The notes beneath the pieces are model-generated. The model was not told the DNA's origin. It saw only the letters and a program-made list of their open reading frames with translations, and searched no databases. DNA of 64,000 nucleotides from Toxotes chatareus (lineage: Eukaryota; Chordata; Actinopteri; Toxotidae): NCBI GenBank assembly GCA_016801885.1, contig CM028889.1, positions 11,471,001 to 11,535,000 of the forward strand, in the 5' to 3' direction. How positions within the stretch are numbered: the first letter of the stretch is position 1; every line of letters begins with the position of its first letter. Positions 53,101 to 63,380 of the stretch are shown piece by piece. The translations under genes were made by a program, and so were the position numbers.

Positions 53101-53917
53101 TACATGAACAAGAAAATGATCATATTAATGAAAATATTATTCAATAAAAATAAAAACTTTTAACACGTTTGTCTCTCCAGTGCCAGGTGAACCCCGAGAC
53201 AGGCGATCCAGAGGACGAGTTGTCACCAGAGGCCGTGGAGTTCTGCAGGAGGCTGGGCAGCAACGCCACACGTGTTTCTGACATCGCAGGCGGCAAAGAC
53301 CGGGCGATCCACACCGCCATCCAAGAAGGAATCAACAGAGTCAACCAGAATGCAACCTCCAACGCTCAGCGCGTCCAGAAGTGGATCGTTCTGGATCAGG
53401 ACTTCTCCGTTGGTGGAGGAGAGCTGGGTGAGTGTGACGTGAACGCCAAGTGTGCTGGGCGAAAGGATCTTTTGTTTTCATTTGTGACAGAACAGATTTC
53501 CATGTTAACAACTTGCACACAATCGATTCATCGAGACCGTTTGGCTGATGTGAGGCATCTGTGCTTCTTCCATAATATTAAACAACAAGTCGGATGTCGG
53601 AGCTCTCTGAAAAATCTGTTTCCCCAGTTGTAAAACACGACTTGGACACTGACGTTGACAACGCAGGTTTTAGCCTTAAAATGCAGCCAAGTTAAAGATG
53701 GAGCAGCAGCCCCAGTGTGTCGTACAACTGAGTTTGTTGCAGTGTTTAAACAAACACAAAAAGTGTTTAACAGTATGAAATCTGTGCTTGTTGCACAGGT
53801 CCTACCATGAAGCTGAAGCGTCCGGTGGTGCTGAAGATGTACAAGGAGCAGATTGAGAACTTTTACAAAGAGCTGGCGACTCCGACGACTCCTGACAACC
53901 CGCTGCCTCCCAAGTAG
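38188..53917 (+). CDS. acsbg2: Acyl-CoA synthetase, bubblegum family member 2 (long-chain fatty acid-CoA ligase)
   Basis: The enzyme makes acyl-CoA from long-chain fatty acid, ATP and CoA at cytoplasmic membranes. Coding exons: 38188-38194, 41965-42094, 42911-43032, 44947-45218, 46643-46731, 48560-48680, 49248-49328, 49429-49578, 49877-50053, 50474-50655, 51615-51857, 51986-52203, 52394-52533, 53181-53427, 53799-53917. All have AG/GT borders and the frame runs to a TAG: 765 residues. Motifs: P-loop-like YTSGTTGQPKG 307-317, YGMSE 504-508, GWLHSGD 574-580, ITGRIKE 592-598, and MKLKR near the end (730-734). About 117 residues precede the conserved region, longer than I recall for human ACSBG2 (666 residues), with an acidic stretch at 47-60. 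The start is chosen because ATG-CAA-T joins exon 2 in frame. Position between rfx2 and mllt1 supports ACSBG2 over ACSBG1. Confidence 0.94.
39480..39725. repeat. Degenerate copy of the dispersed repeat seen at 9335-9658
   Basis: Reads GCTATAACAGTAATTAATAG, ATTAATCTGCAGCTATTCTG, TGTAAACTGAATATTTTGGG, GAGACGTTTGAAGACACC: the same landmark order as the family. Confidence 0.55.
41566..41625. repeat. Perfect inverted repeat, 28-bp arms, 4-base loop
   Basis: The arm 41566-41593 (CAGCTTGTAGTACTCACAAG then ACTCACAC) is exactly reverse-complemented at 41598-41625, with loop CTGA. It sits 340 bp before acsbg2 exon 2. Either strand would form a fully paired hairpin when transcribed. Confidence 0.93.
41965..42094 (+). 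CDS. acsbg2: acsbg2 coding exon 2
   Basis: 130 nt, residues 3-45 plus two bases; TLCEPTPETVVMEPPRADS, DSAASLDDVAVDTA. No domain; part of the N-terminal extension. Acceptor CCCGTCAG; donor CCAA/GTATGT. Confidence 0.82.
42911..43032 (+). CDS. acsbg2: acsbg2 coding exon 3
   Basis: 122 nt, residues 46-86 plus one base. Acidic ESSEDESTGEREEEIG, then a Thr/Ser-rich part. Acceptor TTCTTTAG; donor ACAG/GTGAGG. Phase 1 end fits directly onto exon 4 (G|TG = Val 87). Confidence 0.82.
43246..43274 (+). other. Cryptic or poison exon candidate in acsbg2 intron 3
   Basis: A strong acceptor (GTTTTTTTTTCCAG) precedes GAGGAA..., with donors GAA/GTGAAA after 43265 or GAA/GTCCAC after 43274. Inclusion of either form (20 or 29 nt) makes the next exon begin with an in-frame TGA. 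Not part of the productive reading frame. Confidence 0.3.
44181..44209 (+). other. Recursive (zero-length) splice site in acsbg2 intron 3
   Basis: TTTGTTTTCTCTTCCAG is immediately followed by GTAAGTTT: a complete 3' splice site fused to a consensus 5' splice site at 44202/44203. It divides the 1.9-kb intron 43033-44946 into 1.17 and 0.74 kb. Usage is inferred. Confidence 0.5.
44437..44490. repeat. Inverted repeat, 16-bp arms
   Basis: GAAAATGTATGTTTTT (44437-44452) and AAAAACATACATTTTC (44475-44490) are perfect reverse complements around an A/T-rich spacer of 22 bases. Possibly a remnant of a short inverted-repeat element. Confidence 0.85.
44947..45218 (+). CDS. acsbg2: acsbg2 coding exon 4
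   Basis: 272 nt, residues 87-177. End of the N-terminal extension, then the family-conserved start: PPLTINQMFTSAVERFGDYT, LSWKEG, LNYKDYYQDCRTAAKSFLK. Acceptor TCTTCCAG; donor AAG/GTAGTT. Confidence 0.93.
45250..45350. repeat. End fragment of the dispersed repeat family
   Basis: TCTGTCATTTTCTAGACC, AAACAACTAAACAG, AATGAAAATAATCATTAGTT followed by GCAACC; the same terminal landmarks as 9335-9658. Confidence 0.6.
46643..46731 (+). CDS. acsbg2: acsbg2 coding exon 5
   Basis: 89 nt, residues 178-206 plus two bases. LGLQRYHGVGILGFNSVEWF, ADIGAILA: conserved ACSBG segment. Acceptor TTTTTACAG; donor CAGG/GTGAGT. Confidence 0.95.
47001..47524. mobile_element. Non-autonomous short DNA element, near full length
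   Basis: Begins GTGGTGAAAACTAAGCAG, TACATTTACTCC, GTACTAAAGTACATTTTTGA, TACTTCTACTCCACTTTATT, and ends TTTTGGGTACTTTTTCTACC followed by ACTG. Same family as 35136-35582. The interior contains a G13 run near 47258. Confidence 0.7.
48560..48680 (+). CDS. acsbg2: acsbg2 coding exon 6
   Basis: 121 nt, residues 207-247. GFAVGIYTTNSAEACHYVAE, NVIVVENHKQLQKILQ. Acceptor GTTGCAG; donor CAG/GTCAGA. Confidence 0.95.
49248..49328 (+). CDS. acsbg2: acsbg2 coding exon 7
   Basis: 81 nt, phase 0 at both ends, residues 248-274. IEDKLPHLKAIIQYKDAL. Acceptor TTCACAG; donor ACA/GTCAGT. Confidence 0.94.
49429..49578 (+). CDS. acsbg2: acsbg2 coding exon 8 (AMP-binding signature)
   Basis: 150 nt, residues 275-324. 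Carries LIYTSGTTGQPKGVMLSHDN, the ATP/AMP-binding signature of the adenylate-forming superfamily, intact. Acceptor ACCACAG; donor AAT/GTAAGT. Confidence 0.96.
49877..50053 (+). CDS. acsbg2: acsbg2 coding exon 9
   Basis: 177 nt, residues 325-383. VVSYLPLSHIAAQMVDIWVT and TYFAQPDALK are highly conserved in the bubblegum family. Acceptor CCCTCAG; donor AAG/GTGAGA. Confidence 0.95.
50474..50655 (+). CDS. acsbg2: acsbg2 coding exon 10
   Basis: 182 nt, residues 384-443 plus two bases. GSLVNTLKEVRPTAFMGVPR, VWEKMQEKM. Acceptor TTCTTAG; donor CCA/GTATGT. Confidence 0.95.
51615..51857 (+). CDS. acsbg2: acsbg2 coding exon 11
   Basis: 243 nt, residues 444-524 plus two bases. KLVFKKVRKALGLDRC, TGAAPITKDTLEFFLSLDIP, ELYGMSESTGPHTIS: includes the YGMSE motif that contacts substrate in adenylate-forming enzymes. 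Acceptor TCTTTAG; donor CCAG/GTACAT. Confidence 0.96.
51986..52203 (+). CDS. acsbg2: acsbg2 coding exon 12
   Basis: 218 nt, residues 525-597 plus one base. GEICFWGRHVFMGYLNM, GWLHSGDLG (ribose-binding Asp 580), FLFITGRIK with Arg 595. Acceptor CCGGCAG; donor AAAG/GTACTT. Confidence 0.96.
52394..52533 (+). CDS. acsbg2: acsbg2 coding exon 13
   Basis: 140 nt, residues 598-644. ELIITAGGENIPPVPIE, SNAMLIGDKRKFLSMLLTIK: hinge and start of the mobile C-terminal subdomain. Acceptor GATTTTAG; donor AAG/GTAAAG. Confidence 0.96.
52800..53040. repeat. Possible retroposed segment ending in poly(A)
   Basis: A ~180-bp segment ends in an A-run of about 22 bases (52976-52998) and is followed by CTGCCATCTAGTGGC, a motif often seen with fish retroposons. 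Target duplications were not identified. Lies in acsbg2 intron 13. Confidence 0.3.
53181..53427 (+). CDS. acsbg2: acsbg2 coding exon 14
   Basis: 247 nt, residues 645-726 plus one base. CQVNPETGDPEDELSPEAVE, AIHTAIQEGINRVNQNA, VQKWIVLDQDFSVGGGEL. Acceptor CTCTCCAG; donor CTGG/GTGAGT. Confidence 0.95.
53799..53917 (+). CDS. acsbg2: acsbg2 coding exon 15 (stop)
   Basis: 119 nt, residues 727-765 and TAG. GPTMKLKRPVVLKMYKEQIE is the bubblegum C-terminal signature including candidate catalytic lysines; the last ~12 residues are Pro/Thr-rich. Acceptor TTGCACAG. Confidence 0.95.
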
Positions 53918-54914
53918 AGCAGCTCCTCCACCTGCAGGGAGATCCAGACTGTCTGTTAACATGCAGACACACTCCACCTCATTCTTGCAACCTCTCTCTG
54001 TCGCCATTGTTTGTTTTTTTTTTATCCTCTTGTACATGTTCTGATTGCCTTTTTTTTTTTTTTTTTTTTTTTTTTGTTCTGTCTTGGTTTACATTTGTGG
54101 CAAGAGAATTGAGAAGAAGCCATTGTAAAATAGCTTTATGATTTTGAAGATTCAATAAGCTGAATTCAACTATTTATTTGTGTTATTGGAATGAGCACTA
54201 ATATCCGATAGATGAAGTGGCAGCAGCTGTATGTAAGAAGAATTTATTGTGCTGTAATACTTGAGGGAAAAAAAAAAAAACAACAAAAAAACGACATCAA
54301 ACAAAGACAACGCATTTATAGGATTTTTTGAAGGAGTAATTTGTGTTTTTTGAATATGTTTTTCTTTATTTATTTTCAGTCTGCCAAAGTTTACATGGGC
54401 ATATAGAGCTTCAAATGAAGAAACATTTCTAAGAAAACACTTCAGCAACCATATCATATGTTTACTGGCCTTTTACATGTACTTGGTGGTTTTTCTCTGC
54501 TCTTTACCAGCCTGGATTTAAAGAAAATAATCATTTATTTTGTACACGAGTTCAAAAAAAAGTCAAAGGTTTTTCTTCAAAGGTAGACGCAGCCGTAGAC
54601 ACGAATAGAAGTTTATCTCATAAATAAGCATCCAAATTGCGTTTTTCATGCTGTGTAAACATGTCATTTAAGCCATACATTTTGCTTTTTGTAACTGTAA
54701 AGTCAAACTGTTGTTTTGTGTGCCGACTCGTTGCAGCCTACACACCCGCCTGGTAATGTTGAAACGTTTTCTAAACAGTCCGTCTGTGTGTAGACCCGCT
54801 GTGATTTTGTCAATTGTATTGTAAATACTTTTTGCCTACATGTCTCGCTTATCTTTAATTTTATGTTATGTTTCGGTTGATTTTTTTTTTTTTTTTTTTA
54901 AGCCTAGAAATCTC

Positions 54915-54945
<31 letters not shown>

Positions 54946-55715
54946 TTGCACTTGCACGCTGATAATGTGTAACAGGATTGGAAAATGTACATAATTTAGG
55001 TGAGAAAGGCAAATATATCAGTCGCATTAAACTGCCCTTATTGATCTGTCGCCATACCTTATGCATCAAATATATAAATGTTCAAATACTCAAGGTTTTA
55101 ACACAGTGACGTCTTTGTCCTCTTTGAAGACATTTCAGACAGAGGAAGGAAGCTGAAAGGTGTTATTGCACTCCAAAGAGCTGATTCATGTATATGAAGT
55201 GACTGTATTTAAGCATATCATAGGAATTTGTAGCATTCTGATGGTTTAAAATGATGGCAGTTTTGATGGTTATGGCTCGCTCGAAGCAATTAAAGTTCAG
55301 GGTAAACGAAACAGTGATGTCGTCGTGTGTATAAAGTTAAATAAGGAAATGACGGTGATTCAGTGAGTCTGGGCGAGTGAGTTTCTTGCTGTCTTGATTT
55401 CTTTCAGCTACATACGTAAATGAGAAGCTGGAGCAGTTTCACAGCCTGTACTTTCTAATTATTAAGAACTGTGTTGCTGAAATGTTGCTTCTGTAAAAAC
55501 CCATCCTCAAACAGTTCACAGAGAGCTCACAAGACCCCAGACAGAAAACTGGATCTACCTGACCCTAAAGAGCTGTTTCTGTTGAAAATGTATACATATC
55601 AGGGTTGAAAGATGGAAGCTGGAGATAAAGGAGAAAAGCGAAGCAGGCCTGTTTCTGTCGACAGAAATGTGAATGTGTGTGTGATCAGTTAAGGAATAAA
55701 CGATTACGCTGATGT
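53918..55715 (+). other. acsbg2: acsbg2 3' UTR
   Basis: No open frame of note. Contains long T-runs (54051-54075, 54881-54899) and an A-run (54915-54941). A canonical AATAAA lies at 55695-55700, with ATTAAA variants near 55026 and 55290, so alternative 3' ends are possible. Confidence 0.55.
55695..55700 (+). terminator. acsbg2: acsbg2 polyadenylation signal (AATAAA)
   Basis: The only canonical AATAAA noticed on the plus strand within 2 kb of the stop codon, followed by a GU/T-rich stretch (GATGTGTGTC then a T-run). Confidence 0.5.
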
Positions 55716-56294
55716 GTGTCTTTTTTTTTTTTTAAGTGTCTGGCAGCTTGTTCAACGTGACACGATATCTCTAATTCAATGGAGTAGAAGTCAAAAAAGT
55801 AGCATGAATGTAGTTGGTAGATTTAAATACTCTCTGACTTAGAGGAGCTGTTGCTCTGTTGCTTAGATCAGGTTCAGCTGACCCAGAACGTACAGGTGTT
55901 CAAAATGCAGCTGTGTGCAAAACTAAACCCGATTACTGAGCAAAAACGAGCACAGCTTCAGCTGAACCGCGGGTAAACCAGGTGTATGAGAGAACCTCAT
56001 TATCATGTAGTTGACCTATTGGGAGTAGGTTGTCTGAAAGTTTTATCATTTTATCTGTGTTGCTGCACTGTTACTGGTGTGATTGTGATCTACATTTTGT
56101 TCTGCAAAGTTTCCACTGTTGTTTACATTTTCACATTTGTTGTACAATTAATCCAAATCAATAGACATGGAAAGATTGAGGAGTAATTTAAGCAACTAAT
56201 CTGAAAAAAAAAAAAAAAAAAGGTATGACTTTAATTTCATAAACTATATCCACATATTGAATCAGATGTGACAGCTGAATATAACAGCCCCAAG

Positions 56295-57125
56295 TGTGCT
56301 TGGGAATGAGACAAGAAGCTTTACACACCTGGGTTTGGGGATTTTCTGCCCTTCTTCTCTCTAGATCCTCTCCAGCTCCATCAGGTTGGATGGGGACTGT
56401 TGATGGACAGACATTCTTGGGAGATGTTCGATTGGATTCAAGTCAGGGCTCTGGCTCAGCCACTCCAGGACATTCACAGAGTTGTCTCTAAGCCACTCCT
56501 GCGTTGTCTTGGTTGTGTGCTGAAAGGTGAACGTGCGGCCTAGTCTGAGGTCCTGAGCTCTCTGGACCAGGTTATCTCAACCCTGACCAGTCTCCCAGTC
56601 CCGGCTGCTGAAAAACACCCCCACAGTGTGATGCTGCCACCTGAGTGGTGCCTGTTTCCTCCAGACATGACTTGTCCTTTGATTGCTCAGTTTTGAGCAG
56701 CCAGCTCTTGGAAAAGTCCTGTTTGCCTCAAACATCTTCCATCTAAGAATTATGGAGGCTGCAGTGATCCTGAGAATCTTCAATCCACCAGAATCTTTGT
56801 CTCCGCACAGTCCTGTCTCTGAGCTCTGCAGACAGTGTCTACGATCTGTGGAACCTTACACAGGTGTGTGCCTTTCAAAATCAAGCCCAATCAATTGAAT
56901 TTACCACAGGTGGACTTTAATCAAGGCGCAGAAACATCTAGAAGATTATCAAGAGAAATGGGAGGCACTTGAGCTAAATTTCAAGTGTCATAAAAACAGC
57001 TCTGAATATTAATGTCAATGTGATATTTCAGATTTTTTTTTTTATAAATTTGCAAAAATTAAAACATTCTTGAAACACGAAGTGTGAAAAATGTGAAGGG
57101 GCTTGAATTCTCTCTGAATGCACCG
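56295..57125 (-). mobile_element. Tc1/mariner transposon fossil
   Basis: Reads like the minus strand of a fish Tc1 element: CACACCTGGGTTTGGGGATT, CAGGTTGGATGGGGACTGTT, AAGTCAGGGCTCTGGCTCAG, CCACTCCTGCGTTGTCTTGG, then CCTCCAGACATGACTTG, CAGCCAGCTCTTGGAAAAG, GTGTGTGCCTTTCAAAATCA and the terminal GTGAAGGGGCTTGAATTCTC...CACCG abutting TA. Blocks between these are missing (the DDE core is largely deleted) and the frame is broken throughout; the left terminal repeat is absent. Dead. Confidence 0.88.
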
Positions 57126-57185
57126 TAGATGGTTCAGAAATTTAGGATGTGTTAACGTAAAACAGGGTGATTTGGCCTCGCCAAG

Positions 57186-57465
57186 GCTGCAATTTAAGAT
57201 TATTTTAATTACCAATAAATCTAATGATCACTTTCTCAATTAATTCATTCTAAAATGTCAATACTCCTATTTTCCATGGGCCCAGTGTAACATACTCAAA
57301 TGGTTTGTTTTGTCTCATCAACAGTCAAAAACCCAAAGATATTCATTCTGTTCACAGGAAACTAATAAAATTCACCAGTATTTATATTTAAGAAGCTGAA
57401 AACGATGGATTTTGGCCATTATTTTTTATTTTATTTTTTTGCTGAAAACTGAAGCGGCTAAATGG
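57186..57465. repeat. Degenerate copy of the dispersed repeat seen at 9335-9658 (opposite orientation)
   Basis: AAGGCTGCAATTTAAGATTA, ATTCTAAAATGTC, TTGTTTTGTCTCATCAACAG, AAAAACCCAAAGATATTCA, TTTATATTTAAGAAGCTG: reverse orientation of the family. Confidence 0.65.
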
Positions 57466-57807
57466 AATTCAGCCATCTTTAATTTTATTTTTCACACCTT
57501 TTTTCACTTTGACAAACAAAATGTGAGCCGTGAAAAAGGCCTGTGTGTTTTCACCATTCAGAGCTGAGTCACACAGAACAATTTATTGATCTGCCTTTTC
57601 CAATAAATGTCCCTCCCTGTAGTGACATTTCCCCAATAGATGGTCAATGCATCATGAGTATTACTGGCTGGCCCACTGCTTGTCCTTTTAACCCCGCAGA
57701 CTGCACTGACCATCACATGAACTCTGAATGAACCCTCCACACGCAGCCATGACCGGGTCACACAGCGGTCAATGATCGGAGACTCTGGGACAACAGTACT
57801 TAACGAC

Positions 57808-57813
57808 TTTATT
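57808..57813 (-). terminator. mllt1: Possible distal mllt1 polyadenylation signal
   Basis: Minus-strand AATAAA just upstream (in sense) of a GT-rich segment. Other minus-strand AATAAA copies occur nearer the stop codon (e.g. 58980-58985, near 61338 and 62185), so which one ends mllt1 is not known. Confidence 0.3.
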
Positions 57814-60691
57814 AATAATATGATTTCAAAATAAAAAATAACATTAAAATAACATGTTTTGTCCTTGTTAACAACTTGCATCATATGGCCACATGGTGGC
57901 ATTGTAATGCCAAGTATTCCATTTTTAAAAATACCAAATTGTTCTTCTGCCATCCAGTTCATTTGTTCTGTCCGTCGTTTGTAGCTTTGACCACATTTCA
58001 GACTTCACCCCCTCCCACACCCTTTCCTCCCCAGTAAAAAAAAAAAAAAAAATCTTCAAACCTTTATAAATACAGGCAACCTTGTCCCCTTGTCACAGAC
58101 AAATTATTACGACCACTGACACAGGAAACACCCCGTCTGCACATGCCCCCTCCCACCCCCCTCCACATATTCGCAATGAACCATTTGCTCTATATTTTTG
58201 CTTTTTCCTCATCCTCTTAAGATCCACACAGTAGATATTCTACCTTTGCTGTATTATACACTTATTATATATAATATAGTTGTAGCTGAAATGCTCCACT
58301 CCCACTGATCTGCTCATAGAGTTGCAAAGTGGAAAGAAGTGTTTTCCTCCATTCTGTGTTCAAATTTTCAATTTTTACTTTCATTTACATCCTCAGTGTT
58401 GCGTAACATAAAAACAGGAATCTCCTGGATAATCTAACTAGCATTTAGGTTTAAGTTATGACTACCATTTTCAATTATTTCAAAATCAGTTATCAAGAAA
58501 TCATGTTTTATCCATCATTTTGGAAAAGTGGACAGCTCTAAACTACTTAAACACCCATGAGCCTCAGCTGCTGTTGCCATGGAGAAAAAGCCAGACACAG
58601 GTGGAACTCAGAACAGACGTGAATTAAAAACAATTCGTTATCGCAGCTGTTCACAAAATGCGACACCATCGTCGCTGAATTCATACAGAAGTGACCGAAA
58701 ACTGAAAACTGAACCGATTTAATCTGCAGAATTTTGCCAAACTGCCTCTTGGGAGTTGTAGTTAATGAATCATATCATTTCTAACTCAGTTGGTAACAGA
58801 GAGCCTAAAGGAAACTGGAACTTCTGTTGTGTTCCAGCAACAAACACTTCATTCAAAATCCCACTGACATTTTTAATTATGCTAATTACTAAAAATCCAG
58901 CCTTGGAACAGAGCCTTTCTCAGCAGTGTGTTGAGTGGTTTCTTTCATATGTTTAGATGTAGTTACCATTGTACCATTGTTTATTAATGTATTATTTTGT
59001 TTGTTTTGAGGCCTTCACTGAACACAATTCCCCACAAGCCCTAGACATTTGTGGGGTCATGGCTTGTTATGTGTCTGTAATAACAGCAGGGCACAGAGAA
59101 CTGAACACTGAAGGTTTTACAGTTTCTGAAGATTTACTTTAGAAGAGAGAGTTGCTGAGTTTTCTGGGGTTGGGCTTTTTTTTCTGTGCTCAAAAAGTAA
59201 CTGCTTAACTTGTTTAACACTAAGGTTTCAATTCTTTATAGCTACTGCAAGATAATGTGGAGAGTAGACTCCAGGGACACGTGTCCTTTTTCAGAAGGAC
59301 TGGTGAAAGAAATGCTGAGAGACTGCACCGAGTTAAAGGAAGTCATGACTTTGGCTTTCAGTTTTATGCAGATCCAAACTGTAAAAGTGCTGCAACTGTG
59401 AGTCAACGTAACGTTGTACGTGAGAAAACTGAATGGCTCAAAACAGTTCCCCACAACTTCACAACTCTATTTTTTCCTACTGATGTGTTTCTTCAGGCTC
59501 ATGTTATCATTACACAGTAAAATTATGTGAAGATGACAGTTTTTGTTTGGGTACAGACTTCTATTAATGAGTAGAAAAAAAAAGAACAAAAACAAAACGA
59601 AAACATAACCGGACATGACACAGAAAATAAAAATTTTTTTAGCTCAACAGTTTTCAGTTCCCTGAACCGAAGTGTGGACTCCTCATGTCCTCGTTCTGGT
59701 CCAGTAATTTGTACTGGAAGCAGAGGGTGATAGCAAAGTTTAGCTCATCCAGCAAACATTTTCCAACACCTGCTTCTTGGTGTTCAGCTGTCATCAGAAT
59801 CATAATACACAAAAACATACAGGGAACATCCCCATAACAACATTTTACGCCTAAAATAGATTCAACGGGCATGTTTGTTTGTGAATAATAGTGACCAAAC
59901 ATGCTGAAATAAAGACAATTAAATAAGAAACAAACAAAAAAAGGGTTGGCAAAGAAAAAAAATCAATTCATATTGTATTGCATGTAAATATTGTATAAAA
60001 TCCTTAAAAATACAGTTCAGGTAACTACTTAAGTACTGAAGTCATCACAGCCAAAAGTGCAGAGGTCCATAAATAAAACATTGACTGTGGGTAGACAGTG
60101 GGTCTTCGCTCGAGTCCCCATGTTAACTCCCCCCCTCTCCATCACCACAAGGGACTGAATGAGTGCCTGGTCAAAGGTCAAAGTTCATGAACTAGGACTT
60201 AAAAGTTCCCACATCGATGCAAGGAGAAAAAGGACAGGAAGGAAAGTTATTGTTGTTGGGATTTTTTTTTTTTTTAAATTCTCTCCTATCGCTGACAAAC
60301 ACACTCGCAGTTGCACAAATGTCACTCACACAGTTTCAAAGTTCAGTCTCAGATATCATGGCCTGAAGTTCTGTTGCCAGAGGCACACCTAGAGAATATG
60401 AAGGGGAAGAAGTGAGGGCAGGAGGAGGGGTGGGGGTGGGGGTTACTGCAGGGCACATAAGGTGGCAGGGATCCAGGTTTTCTTTTCTGTTATATTCCGC
60501 GCTCAGACAGTGTTTAGAGTTTGGGCAGAGGGAGTGTGTACATGTCGCTGAGCCAGGCAGGCAACAGAAGAAGAGAGCGAAGTATTAAAGCTATCGAAGC
60601 GTCAGAATAAAAACACTGTCGGCAGGAAGAGAACTGAAGAGGAGGAGGGGAGGCGTTCATTGAAGGTCTGGACCACAGTGGGTTGGTGTTG

Positions 60692-60693
<2 letters not shown>

Positions 60694-60725
<32 letters not shown>
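60694..60725. repeat. (TG)n microsatellite
   Basis: A TG run of about 16 units in the presumed mllt1 3' UTR. Confidence 0.95.
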
Positions 60726-60726
<1 letters not shown>

Positions 60727-63302
60727 TGTGTGAAGCCTAAAGGGGCCACAGGAACTAACACACCAGGGGTCTGAATCACAGAGCAAGTTCACAATTCTGG
60801 AAACCAGTCTCACAAAACTGTATCCTGGCACTGCTGACCCACAATTTACGCACACACAAGGTTGTTTACATAAAAGAAGTGTAACAAGGAGCCAATCACA
60901 GGTCACATCAACGGATCAAAAGCAGTGTAATTAGGGCAAAATAAATCACAGGGGGGAAATCAGATCGTTTCAGCAGCAGAAAGTGATATTCAGACTTAAA
61001 AAGAAGGTCAAACATGGTAAACATCAAGGAAACATGATCAATGATCAAGTGCTAAAAATAATAGTGAATGTGTAAGAGTGGGTATTATAATATAGTTAAG
61101 CTGCAGATATTAGTTGACTTATTGATTAGTATGATGTATGATCACTGTCGCTGAGTCTATAAAATTACTGTGTTCACTAAATGGTCGGTAACAGGTTGTG
61201 GTGCAAACATTTTTAAATGTCTGATATACAGTAGTTAGCATGTGAGACCAAGTGTCACAGTGTTTGTGATTTGTGCTCATTATTACTGGTCCTTTATAGC
61301 TTTTGATCTAATCCTGTAAAGTGACACTTCTGTGGGTTTATTACTTGGTTAAAGTGAGCCACTTTTATGAGACCGGTCAGCCTGGGTTTATGTTTTCCGT
61401 CCTAACCCACTAATCTTGCTCCATGATGCAGACCCCTGAGAAATACATTTCAAATATTTAGGGAAAGAAAACACAAGGAGTGCTTTGCTTAGCTTATATT
61501 TCTGCCAACATGTCCTTTGTCAACGCTGCTCAAGTGCTGCTAACTTGGTATCAAACGCTCCACCATTAGTTTAAATACTTCAAACCGCTTGAAGAGGGAA
61601 CCCCCGACCCTATTCAATGACAACCGTCTCACAAAACACACAACACAGCTGAAAGCAACTGTAACTAGAGCTAATTAATGCAAGTAACTACCACACGGTC
61701 ACCTGACGCTTCCTCTGAAGAACACTGAATCTAATCTCAGAAAGCAAGAACATAAAAACATGACCACCATCAATGGAAAATAGCCATCTTAAAATTTCTA
61801 GAGGGCTCGATTAACAGAAATATCACTGATATAAAGGACAACAGCCAACAGAGACACTGGAAAAGGAGAAGCAGGGATGAAAGCCATTAAGACAATACTG
61901 GATATTCAGGCATCCCACTTAACACTTGTTTCCCCAAGGGGGGTATTTTTTTTGGGGGGGGCGTTGAGGGGATTTCAATCTGCGAGACCATGGCTAACAG
62001 AGCGCACATCCCCCCCCTCACACTGCAATTTGCAGAAAAAGGCACTAGAGTGGGGCTGTTGCTAGCCGTAGAAAAGTAAAAGCGATATACATTCATAGCT
62101 CACAGGTTATCTTAACCGCAGTCTGGGAATAAATACACAAAATGCACTTGTAGAAAAATAAAATGTAAAAAAGCGTGGCCCCTATTTTATTTTTCTTATT
62201 TTTGGATTGTGGGAGACAAGTATGGCTACTTTTTCACGGCTTTTTTTTTTTTTTTTTTTTTTTTTAAATACACCCCCCTCCCTTCCCCACCCACCACTTA
62301 AAAGGCAATTCAGGAGTGATCCTCCACTGCTCTGGCCGCGAGCAGTCGAGCCCTTTCATGCACGCCGATATGGGAATAAGGGAGGAGGAGGATGGTGGTG
62401 AAGAGGAGGGATGGAGTGAGGGGGCTTTTGGTAGGAGGTCAAGGCTCAGCTTTCAGTGCGAGGAAGTAGAGGGGGAAACTCAATAGAACATATGTTTTCA
62501 GATGTTCAGACAACAGAGAAACCTCATCCAAAACAGTCTCACATTCTCTCACACACACACACACACATACACACATCTCAGTGTCTTCGTGTACAGTGTT
62601 ACATATAAGGACCTGGGAGACAAATGTGGATGAATCTGGCTAGCACTTTACTTTAACACCCCGTTTGTATAATTAAAAGCACTGAACATACAATAAACAC
62701 ACTAGAATGTAGTTGTTTGCAGCTATAAGGACAAATTTATCTGCCAGTAATTATAATTTCTTTTATATTATTACTCGAACCTCCACCATAAGTTGATCGA
62801 CATAAAACTAAGTGGCAACTATCTTGATAATTCATTTAAGTAAATTTTCAAGCATTAATTTCATGCTTCCATGTGAAGATTCCATCATTTCATCAGTATC
62901 GCATTATCATAAACTGAGCATCAAACCGAGGAGAAAATCTGTCCAGCATCCAAGAATTACCGCTGTCACAGCTGATGAGCAGCTCAGGGAGACGAAAAGA
63001 AAATTCATTTTGGCAGCTTACAGGACCCTGAAACAAGAAAGTGTGAGTATTTGACTGATGTTCATCTTTAATGGTATTACAATTACATTACAGTGTGTTA
63101 TAAACCATTTATTTAAAGTTAATATGGTGCTTATAAATGCTAAATGGGGGGGTTAAAGTGAAGTGCTACCTGGATATATATGTTTGGCGTGTGTGTTCAG
63201 GGGAAGGAGGGAAACCAGCTGTTGTTTGTGCTCGAGCTCCACGAACAAAGAGAAGTCAGTAACCACAAAGACAACATCTCCTCTTAAACCTCAGCAGCGC
63301 TC

Positions 63303-63380
63303 GCATGCACGCACGCACACATGCACGCACACACACACGCACGCACACACACACGCACGCACGCACACGCGCACACACAC
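63303..63380. repeat. Alternating CA/CG purine-pyrimidine tract
   Basis: About 78 bp of strict purine-pyrimidine alternation made of CA, CG and TG steps, ~520 bp below the mllt1 stop codon. Such tracts favour Z-DNA. Confidence 0.9.

Noticed and set aside
58573..58586. X-box-like GTTGCCATGGAGAA in the mllt1 downstream region
   Set aside because: Only one half-site fits and it is isolated; the same half-site is expected now and then by chance.
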